From Sphaerolaimus hirsutus (Eukaryota; Nematoda; Chromadorea; Monhysterida; Sphaerolaimidae), in assembly GCA_964036195.1 (NCBI GenBank), contig OZ038451.1, positions 31,575,927-31,639,926 of the forward strand: a stretch of 64,000 bases of DNA. The letters are read 5' to 3'. This document shows, in pieces, positions 56,113 to 64,000 of this stretch. The position numbers and the translations under genes are program-made. Positions within the stretch are counted from its first letter, which is position 1; every line of letters begins with the position of its first letter. The notes under the pieces were generated by a model that searched no databases, was not told the origin of the DNA, and saw nothing but the letters and a program-made list of their open reading frames with translations.

Positions 56113-57321
56113 GATTGCATGACATTGTGCTATCACCAAGCCGGAACGGACATTGTGCGGCAGTTGGCAGAACTTCAAAAGTCCTGCTGAACATCAATTG
56201 GCCTTGGCTGAGCGTTGGCTGTTGATTTGCAGACAGCATTGTGCCAAAGTCACGGCACTCCTGTCTACATCCTGGGAGCGGTTCTACGCTCACGCGCGGA
56301 GGACACTGGAGTTCTGACAAGCCTGTCAGGATTTCAGGCAGCTTTCACCAGTGTTCTGGCAAGGTGCTAGACGCTGGGCGGCACCGGCATTTGACAAGGA
56401 GTCATTGTCGGACGGTGGTCGAACTTTCGCTGGACGCTCCTGGACATCCGGACGCCAGTGACCGCTCGCACGTCCTTCCTATGCCAAGGGAGGGTGACCT
56501 GACGGAGACAGGATCGCCACAGAGCCACGCTAGTCAAAGGGCTGTTTTTGGGCATTCGCGGAGGTCCCTCGCTCCACTGGGTAAGAGTGGACTCATACCT
56601 CGGAAGTGCAAAAGTAGGGGTATCAGTGTACAAAGGGCTGTAGCTGACAGAGGGCTGTAGCTGACAGAGAGTGGATTTGAAAACCAAGTATTAGGATACT
56701 TGGTAGCGTGTAGGGGCTTTGCGGAGCTCCCATCAAAGATACACGCTGTGCCTGCTCGGTACCATCAGATCAGACAGCATAAAAGTGCCAGAAATTCTGC
56801 ATTGCACAGGCGCAATTGCAGAGCAGTGTACAGAAACACTGCCCAGAATCAGAAAGTGCACCAGACTGCACAGAAACGTGTCACAGGTGACACGGCAAGC
56901 GCAGCACTGCGCACAGCGGCACAGGAGCCGCTCAGGAAAGCAAGTGGCCGGCGTGGTCACAAGGCACACAGGCGTGCCAGAAAGAGCGCCAGAGCGCTCA
57001 GAAAGAGTGTGTAGGACCCTCCTTGGGCGCACACTGCTGGGCAAATAAATTGTTTATTGTCCAGGTGGATTTGACCGGTGTGTTGAAGTCAACGCGTGTA
57101 AACAATCACGTCAGGGGCTTTAGGAACACATCTGGTGCCAGTGCAGTAAAGGTCAACGCGTGAGAACACGTCAGGGGCCTGTAGGACTGCATTGGTATTG
57201 TGCGTGGCACAACAAATCCGTGGTGCACAGAGCACTGCACAGAAAGACGCAGAGAAGCGTCACAAGCGTCACAGGCGACGCACTATAAAGAGAAACAGTG
57301 AAGGAAAATTCATCAGCGAAA
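56113..57321 (+). other. Untranslated leader of the right BEL/Pao copy
   Basis: About 1.2 kb between the primer-binding site and the Gag ATG. From 56751 on it is shared with the left copy (19366 back to 18796); the first ~640 bp have no counterpart there. A short tandem duplication, agctgacagagggctgt, sits at about 56639-56670. Frames here are short and not supported. Confidence 0.8.
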
Positions 57322-60300
57322 ATGGTTTCGCCAACGGGTCACATCAGAAAGACCCTGGGGCCAGCAAAGCACAGGGTGGAAAGCAGATTGGCAAGAGAAT
57401 TTGCCAAATATGACCTGGAGCTATTTGCGGAAGCATCAAAGGAAGATAAGAGAACAGAGATGAGAAGAGTGATTGCAACTATCAAACAGGAGGGTGCAAA
57501 ATTGGAAAGTGCAATGACTGCAGTGAGAACTCAATTTGACGCATGGAGGGATATCGTCAAGGACATTGACGAGCCCGACCAGTTGGAACAAGAACAGAAG
57601 ATATACCAAGACTCATATGAGGAATATGCAAATATGTCAGACTTGGTGACACAGAAAATGGCAGCCATGAATGTATACATCGAAGAGTTGCAAGACATGA
57701 TCCAGCAACAGAGCGGAAATACCATGTATGAAGTCAATACAGCATTCATACAGCAGATGACTGCCCAGATGGCTCTGACAGCTCAGGGAGCTGCTCCGGG
57801 AGCCAGTTCAACCAATGCAACCACAGCAAAGAGCGTCAAATTGCAGAAACTGGAAGTTGAACAGTTTACTGGGGAAATTGTCAAATTTCGATCATGGTGG
57901 CAAATGTTCGAATCCCACATTCACAATCGGACAGATTTGGAGGACATTTCCAAGTTTTCATACTTGAGGAGCTTGCTGAAAGGCTCAGCATTTGGCATGA
58001 TCAGTGGATTGAGTGTGACCGCAGAGAATTATGCACCCGCAATTGCAATGCTCAAGAAGAGATATGACCAGCCAGTTGTGGTCAGAAACACGCTGATGAG
58101 TAATATTATGAAGCTGCGACAGGCCAGGAATACCTGTCAGGATATGAGAATTTTGTTTGATGCAATTGAAAGGCTGCTCCAGCAGTTGGAGTCACTGGGT
58201 GAATCAGTGGAACATCCAATGCTGTTGAGCCAGCTGCAACAGAAAGTGCCACCCGAGGTTCTCAGAGAAATCCAGAAGGAACAGGGAACTGAGGAAGCCT
58301 TGACGGTGGAAAAATTCAGAGAGCTGTTTGGCAAGCAGCTAGCGCTCAGTGAGGCTGTACAGCACGCACAGCAAACTGAGGCTCCAGTGCAGCAATCGCG
58401 CCAAGGATTTGGAAATAATCCCCGCGCACAGCAATTCAATAATCGGTTTCAAGGCAATGGGAACCGATTCAGAGGGCCAGAGAACCCAAGGACCAGCACA
58501 GGGAGCATGTCTGTGATTCAGAATGGTCAGAGTGCACCACAGGCTGGATTCATGAATCCTGGGAGGCCGTGTGTGTTCTGCAATGACACACAGCAATTAC
58601 ACTTTAATGATAAGTGTCCAAAGTTCAAAACTGCCAGAGAAAGGAGAGTGATTTTGTCAAAGGCAGAGCGATGCCTGAGATGCCTGCAGAAAGGGCATTA
58701 CATGAATCAATGTCAATTTACGAGAAGTTGCTTCTATTGCAAGTCCAATAGGCACCACACTGCGGTGTGCCCAGAGAAATTTGGTGACAACAGCAATGGA
58801 AACGCTGGACGGCAAATTCCAGCATTCAAAGCAAATGGTCAACAGAATGGCCAGCAATCAGCAAACAATGGCAGAAAGTCTGTACCGACGGCCGGTCGAC
58901 CAGCACAGAGCCAACAGAGAAAGGCCACAGTGAATTGTGTCACTGTGGAAGAAGCTGGACCAGAAGTGGTAGAGACAGAAACTATATCCAGCACAGTGGT
59001 TACAGAACCAAATACAAAGCAACAGAATACGTCAGTGAACCTGTCAGTAAACAGAAATATGTCAATGCTGATGACAGCCAGAACCGTGATTGAGGCTTCA
59101 GAAATGGATACAGAGATGGAGCCTGAACAGCCACCACTACAGATTCAAGCGTTCTTGGACACAGGATCCCAGGGAACGTACATGTCAGAGAAAGTGGCCA
59201 AGAAACTCAATTTGAAGAGTACAGGTGAACACCACATCCAGGTGTACACATTCGGAAATGAAAAGCCGCACTATAAAGTAGTACAGCAAGTGGAATTCAG
59301 AATGCGGCTTAGAAATGGCCAGAAAGTGGAAATGGTGGCAGATGTGGTCCCGACGTTGACCACAGAACAAGTCAAAGTGCCTGTATCAGAACAGGACGAA
59401 AAGTACCTGCAGAAGTACTTCCCGGATGAGAGTTACTTTGCAGACAGAATTCCCAAGGAAAAAGGGACAGAGTGCAAGTTCAAGCCAGACATTATAGTGG
59501 GCTTGAATTATTTCTGGGACTTGATGTCCAGAAACACCAGCACCACCAGACTTCCGTCAGGATTGTATGTCATTCCATCAGAATTGGGATTGCTGATGGG
59601 AGGTGGGCAGCTGACAAGCAACAGAAATCAATGGACCACGGATGGTGCATATCCGGTGGTGGTCAACACAATTGTGCATCAAATTCAGAGAGAAAAGTGG
59701 TACGAGGAAGCACCGTTGTCAATTGCTCCTGTACCAAATGTCAAAGATATGGACAGACTGGATACCATTGGCATAATGGACCAGCCAGACCTCGTCGAGG
59801 ATGATGAGGCCATCAAGCAATTCAATGAGAGTGTACAGAGAAACCCAGATGGACGGTACTCTGTAAAGTTCATGTACAAACCGAATTTGCATGAACTCCC
59901 AGACAATAAAGCAATGGCGTTCAAGAGGTTCAGGTACCTCACCAACAGGCTCAAGAGAGACCCAGAATTATTGGAGAAAATTCAGACAATCATGAAAGCA
60001 CAGGAGGAGCAAGGAGTGATTGAGAAGGTCCAAGAGGATATTATGGATGGCAGAAAGTTCCATATTTTGCCTCATCAACCAGTGATAACGCCAGAGAAAA
60101 CTACCACAAAGGTCAGAGAGGTATATGATGCCTCAGCGAAACCGCCAGGCATGCCAAGCTTGAATGAGTGCATGTACCGCGGTCCAGTGATACTACCACA
60201 GCTGGTAGGGATGCTGATGCGATTCCGGTTGCATGGAATCGCCCTGGTCGCAGACATAGAGAAAGCGTTTCTGCAGATTAGTCTGCAGGACAGTGACAGA

Positions 60301-63300
60301 GATGTGACAAGATTTCTGTGGTACAAGGATCCCACGAAACCATCCATGGAGGACAACATTCAGATTTACAGATTTGCCAGAGTGCCATTTGGTATAATCT
60401 GCAGTCCAGCGCTGCTGGCGCTGACAGTCAGATACCACCTGAATCAAGCTGGCACAGAAAATGCAAAATTGATCGATGAAAATCTGTATGTGGATAATTT
60501 GATCCTCAGTGTGGACACAGAGCAGAAAGCAATCGAATTGTACCAGGAATCCAAAGTGCTGTTCACAGAGGCACAGATGAATCTGAGAGAATGGAACAGC
60601 AACAATAAGAGCTTTACTTGGCAATTGGCAGAGTCAGATGTGGCCAAGGAAATTGTCACAACAGTCCTAGGAATGAAATGGGACACAGAGAGCGACCAGA
60701 TGTGGCTGAAAACGCCAAAGACAGTTCAGCAATCACAATTATCAGAAACTGACCAGAAAATCAAACCTCCCACGAAAAGGACAGTTGCAAAGGTGACTGC
60801 GGGATGTTTTGATCCAATGGGACTCGTCAGTCCTGTCCTACTGCCAGCAAAGAGATTTTTACAAACGTTATGGCATTCAGGACCAAGTGCCAAAGAGTGG
60901 GATACTCCCCTGTCTGAGGAACAGACAGCAATTTGGCAGCAATTGGAGACAGAATTGCTCAAGGTTGGACAGATCAAGTTCAACAGAAATCTGAATTATC
61001 AGAGTGGTGCAGATGCACAACTGCACATCTTCGTCGATGCCTCAGCAATGGCATACAGCGCAGCGGCATACATATGCCAGAAAACAGAAAATGACAGCGG
61101 CACGTCAAGCCTGCTGTACTCCAGATTGAGACTCGCTCCAAAGAAACCAGAAGTGACAATTCCACGGCTGGAATTGTTAGCAATGTTGATCGGCAGCAGA
61201 ATGTCGAAATTCATTCACAAGGAGCTCAAGGACGTCAAATTCAGTCAAACAGTTGTATGGTCAGATTCAACCTGTTGTCTAAAGTGGCTAACAACAGCGA
61301 AGCCACTGGCATGTTTTGTCAAGAACAGATTGGATGAAATCAGGAAAATTCAGAGTGTGACAGAGAACATGCACATCAGACACATCGCAGGACTGGAGAA
61401 CCCAGCTGACATGGCCACAAGAGGCATGAATATGTCAGAGTTGGAAGGCAGTAACCTGTGGTGGAAGGGACCAGAATGGCTAATGACTGGAGAATGGCCA
61501 GAGCCAAAAGTGGAGCCAGTCACGCCAGAAGTAATGGCAGAAATCAAGAAAGAAGAGCTCAAATTCCCAAAAGCCAGTCCAATTTACCTGGGCGCCACAC
61601 AGCAGGTGGTCAGTGACCCAGATGCCAGCAATGTGCAAGCTGATGAAAGCAAGCAAAGCAACCCATTGGGAATTGAGATTCAGAGATTCTCATCACTGAC
61701 AAAGTTACTGGATGCAACAGTATACGTGATGAGATTTGTGCGACAGATGCACAAAAAGCGCAACAGAAATGACAGTCAGAAGGGATTGTCAGAAATCATG
61801 GAAAGTATCTGTGGTATAATAAAACCACAGGGAATTATCAGTATTGAAGAGAGAGAGATTGCGTTGAAATACTGGATCAAAGTGATGCAACAAAATCATT
61901 ACAAAGGAGTGGCAGAGATGCTGGCAACAGGCCATAGCAAAGACAGCCAGAATGGCAAGAAAACAGCTGCAGACCAGCAGTTGATCAAATGGCTCAATGT
62001 GCAAATGCATCAGGATGGAATCCTGAAGTGCCACGGCAGAATGGAGCATACAGACCCACAGGAGGTCACAGTGCCACTCATACTGTTGCCAGCAACGGCT
62101 ACAGTGACTCAGCTGATCGTCAGAGACCAGCATGAGAAGTTGATGCACGCAGGAGTGCAACATACATTGGCAGCGATCAGACAAAAGTACTGGATTACAC
62201 AGGGCAGACGGGTGATCTATAATGTGACGAGAACCTGCCCAACCTGTAAGAAATTGGGAGCGAAGCCGTACCAGCTTCCACCAATGCCAGATTTGCCAGA
62301 AACCAGAGTTCAGAGAGCCAGACCGTTCCAGTATACGGGCTTGGATTATTTGGGACCAGTTTGGTACAAAGTGGACAAAGATCACAGGAAAATGTGGATC
62401 TGTTTGTTCACATGTATGGTGACACGTGCAGTTCACCTGGAAAGTGTGCTGGACATGACAGCACAGGAATTCCTGAATGCAGTCAGGAGATTCATCGCCA
62501 GGCGTGGAAAGCCTGAGGCAGTGATTTCAGACAATGCAACGCAATTCAAATTGACAGAAAAGGTGCTCATCACAAGCACTGACAAGGCCATTAATATTGG
62601 AAAAGAATGGTCAGAAATGGTCAAAAGTGGAGCAGTACAGACTTACTGCTCACAGCAACAAATCCAATGGAACATGACTACTCCTATGGCACCATGGCAG
62701 GGAGGTGTCTATGAGAGAATGGTGGGCATCACCAAGAAACATTTCAAGGCAGCTGTGGGGCACAGAATGTTAACTCTGCAAGAATTGTTGACACTTCTGC
62801 CAGAAGTCGAGGCAGTGATCAACAGCAGGCCAATATCTTACATCTATGGTGATGTAAAGAGCCTCAGAGTGCTAACGCCAAAAGACTTCCTGACAGGGGA
62901 AGGTCAGATTGGAGCACCACAGTTTAATGCAGACAAAGATGGAGAATTTGTGCCCAGAATGGATAACGCAGCAAAACTGCAGAAATATTGGGAGACAACC
63001 CAGCAAACTTTGGATAAGTTCTGGGACTTATGGCATCAAGAATACATTCCGAGCTTGAGGGAAAGAACTCAGGTGACGCACAAACATGGCAGATTGACAG
63101 CGACTCAAGAACCCAAAGTAAATGAAGTTGTGCTGATTTATGAAGAGAACATGCCCAGAGGTGCATGGAAGATGGGTCGCATCGAGCAGTTAGAGCCCAG
63201 CAAAGATGGACAGATTCGCTCAGCAAAAGTCAGAACTGCCAACAGAAATGTGGTTAGCAGACCACTCAATCAATTGTATCCGTTGGAAATCAATTCAAAG

Positions 63301-64000
63301 ACAATGGATATCCCAGAGACAGCAGTGACAGTCAAAGTGGATTTACTGGACCCAGCAATTGTCCAGAAACATGTCAGAAATCAGAGCTCGAACAGAGACT
63401 CTGTACCAAACCCTGCTCAGAGGAACTCAGCATCAGATAGAGTCCTGAGGAGTGCAATAGGGAAAGCCACAGCAACCACCAGCAGTCTGGTGATTGGAAT
63501 GCTGTGCATGGTGTTGATGCTAACAAGCATGTCAGAGTCAGCAACGCTGAGAGAAGCCGGCAAAGCTTACAGCGAAGTATTTTCCAGAACATACGTTCTA
63601 GAAACCTCGACAGTAAGGCCACCATCATTGGCAGCGCATCATGGATTGCCGCCTTTGCCTTCAGAATGGCCACCAAAATCTGTCAGAGAAATGCAGACTT
63701 ATGAGAGATTCAAGGATGCAATTAAGGATCATCCTGTGGAACAAGTGATCAGTTCACAAAGCCAGAAGTATCAGATTTGCACCAGTGGAAGGCATGGACA
63801 TGCGCTGACAGTTCCTGAAGAAGTGCAGTGCCATATCCCACCAAGGAATTTTGTCAAGGCAATGAAAGTTACACTTTACGCACAGAGACAGATTCCACAG
63901 AAAGAGAAAGCATACAGATGCTACATCAGAATCAAAGAAATCATCACACACACCAGTTTCTGGGGAGCGAAAGGCATTACAGGCAATTTTGAGAAGTACC
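57322..64000 (+). CDS. BEL/Pao Gag-Pol-Env single ORF (right copy, runs off the window)
   Basis: From the ATG at 57322 the frame stays open to the last base, 2226 codons without a stop. Gag occupies the first ~560 codons with CCHC knuckles (CLRCLQKGHYMNQC, CFYCKSNRHHTAVC). The Gag/Pol border is in frame because codon GAA at about 59005 replaces the TAA of the left copy. Protease DTGS is near 59160, reverse transcriptase YVDN near 60490, RNase H FVDAS near 61030, the integrase zinc site near 62145-62250 and the catalytic triad near 62345, 62525 and 62710. After a hydrophobic segment near 63480-63540 (VIGMLCMVLMLTSMSESA-like) the Env-like part begins and is cut at the window end. All catalytic residues I could check are present, so this copy may be competent. 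Confidence 0.95.
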   Translation, partial: MVSPTGHIRKTLGPAKHRVESRLAREFAKYDLELFAEASKEDKRTEMRRVIATIKQEGAKLESAMTAVRTQFDAWRDIVKDIDEPDQLEQEQKIYQDSYEEYANMSDLVTQKMAAMNVYIEELQDMIQQQSGNTMYEVNTAFIQQMTAQMALTAQGAAPGASSTNATTAKSVKLQKLEVEQFTGEIVKFRSWWQMFESHIHNRTDLEDISKFSYLRSLLKGSAFGMISGLSVTAENYAPAIAMLKKRYDQPVVVRNTLMSNIMKLRQARNTCQDMRILFDAIERLLQQLESLGESVEHPMLLSQLQQKVPPEVLREIQKEQGTEEALTVEKFRELFGKQLALSEAVQHAQQTEAPVQQSRQGFGNNPRAQQFNNRFQGNGNRFRGPENPRTSTGSMSVIQNGQSAPQAGFMNPGRPCVFCNDTQQLHFNDKCPKFKTARERRVILSKAERCLRCLQKGHYMNQCQFTRSCFYCKSNRHHTAVCPEKFGDNSNGNAGRQIPAFKANGQQNGQQSANNGRKSVPTAGRPAQSQQRKATVNCVTVEEAGPEVVETETISSTVVTEPNTKQQNTSVNLSVNRNMSMLMTARTVIEASEMDTEMEPEQPPLQIQAFLDTGSQGTYMSEKVAKKLNLKSTGEHHIQVYTFGNEKPHYKVVQQVEFRMRLRNGQKVEMVADVVPTLTTEQVKVPVSEQDEKYLQKYFPDESYFADRIPKEKGTECKFKPDIIVGLNYFWDLMSRNTSTTRLPSGLYVIPSELGLLMGGGQLTSNRNQWTTDGAYPVVVNTIVHQIQREKWYEEAPLSIAPVPNVKDMDRLDTIGIMDQPDLVEDDEAIKQFNESVQRNPDGRYSVKFMYKPNLHELPDNKAMAFKRFRYLTNRLKRDPELLEKIQTIMKAQEEQGVIEKVQEDIMDGRKFHILPHQPVITPEKTTTKVREVYDASAKPPGMPSLNECMYRGPVILPQLVGMLMRFRLHGIALVADIEKAFLQISLQDSDRDVTRFLWYKDPTKPSMEDNIQIYRFARVPFGIICSPALLALTVRYHLNQAGTENAKLIDENLYVDNLILSVDTEQKAIELYQESKVLFTEAQMNLREWNSNNKSFTWQLAESDVAKEIVTTVLGMKWDTESDQMWLKTPKTVQQSQLSETDQKIKPPTKRTVAKVTAGCFDPMGLVSPVLLPAKRFLQTLWHSGPSAKEWDTPLSEEQTAIWQQLETELLKVGQIKFNRNLNYQSGADAQLHIFVDASAMAYSAAAYICQKTENDSGTSSLLYSRLRLAPKKPEVTIPRLELLAMLIGSRMSKFIHKELKDVKFSQTVVWSDSTCCLKWLTTAKPLACFVKNRLDEIRKIQSVTENMHIRHIAGLENPADMATRGMNMSELEGSNLWWKGPEWLMTGEWPEPKVEPVTPEVMAEIKKEELKFPKASPIYLGATQQVVSDPDASNVQADESKQSNPLGIEIQRFSSLTKLLDATVYVMRFVRQMHKKRNRNDSQKGLSEIMESICGIIKPQGIISIEEREIALKYWIKVMQQNHYKGVAEMLATGHSKDSQNGKKTAADQQLIKWLNVQMHQDGILKCHGRMEHTDPQEVTVPLILLPATATVTQLIVRDQHEKLMHAGVQHTLAAIRQKYWITQGRRVIYNVTRTCPTCKKLGAKPYQLPPMPDLPETRVQRARPFQYTGLDYLGPVWYKVDKDHRKMWICLFTCMVTRAVHLESVLDMTAQEFLNAVRRFIARRGKPEAVISDNATQFKLTEKVLITSTDKAINIGKEWSEMVKSGAVQTYCSQQQIQWNMTTPMAPWQGGVYERMVGITKKHFKAAVGHRMLTLQELLTLLPEVEAVINSRPISYIYGDVKSLRVLTPKDFLTGEGQIGAPQFNADKDGEFVPRMDNAAKLQKYWETTQQTLDKFWDLWHQEYIPSLRERTQVTHKHGRLTATQEPKVNEVVLIYEENMPRGAWKMGRIEQLEPSKDGQIRSAKVRTANRNVVSRPLNQLYPLEINSKTMDIPETAVTVKVDLLDPAIVQKHVRNQSSNRDSVPNPAQRNSASDRVLRSAIGKATATTSSLVIGMLCMVLMLTSMSESATLREAGKAYSEVFSRTYVLETSTVRPPSLAAHHGLPPLPSEWPPKSVREMQTYERFKDAIKDHPVEQVISSQSQKYQICTSGRHGHALTVPEEVQCHIPPRNFVKAMKVTLYAQRQIPQKEKAYRCYIRIKEIITHTSFWGAKGITGNFEKY

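Noticed and set aside
56241-57048. Frames of up to 139 codons in the right BEL leader
   Set aside because: They lie between the primer-binding site and Gag, are not kept in the left copy and have no domain.

Overview
The window is eukaryotic, most likely from an invertebrate animal. It is AT-rich. Its genes are cut by many short GT-AG introns, mostly 50-90 nt with T-rich acceptors, and it is packed with satellite DNA, foldback/MITE-type palindromes and retrotransposons. No rRNA, tRNA or CRISPR was recognised. The species cannot be named from the sequence alone.

Layout. (1) 1-8757 and 19367-22510 are one satellite with a ~14 bp unit, split by a BEL/Pao LTR retrotransposon on the minus strand (8758-19366). 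That copy keeps its 3' LTR, Gag, Pol and an Env-like region, but its 5' LTR and part of the leader are missing and satellite lies directly against the break. A piece of its leader is copied again inside the satellite (20283-20622). (2) 22515-46000 is palindrome-rich DNA with four split genes that I assembled exon by exon with consistent phases. They are a minus-strand 554-aa basic Ser-rich protein with Cys/His motifs (26557-24137); the 3' part of a membrane protein (30608-31916); a 704-aa signal-peptide, coiled-coil membrane glycoprotein (32085-42846), one intron of which holds a ~4.9 kb foldback element; and a minus-strand F-box-like protein (45389-44311). (3) 45402-54796 is a virus-like cluster: a protein-primed family B DNA polymerase of the Polinton/Maverick/adintovirus kind with 17 exons, a Q-rich CxxC protein, and an FtsK/HerA (A32-like) packaging ATPase. 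(4) From 54797 to the window end is a second BEL/Pao copy on the plus strand, with a complete 5' LTR and one uninterrupted Gag-Pol-Env frame still open at base 64000.

How it fits together. The polymerase and packaging ATPase, side by side on one strand with a divergent gene starting 12 nt from the polymerase start, are the signature of an integrated Polinton-like or adintovirus-like DNA element. I found no integrase, capsid or protease gene for it. It seems to be decaying: a 107-bp palindrome interrupts the Walker A loop of the ATPase, a 60-nt polymerase intron has lost its AG acceptor, and the right-hand BEL copy inserted into the ATPase tail. The two BEL copies lie in opposite orientation on either side of this block and serve as checks on each other: the left has a Gag/Pol stop where the right has a sense codon.
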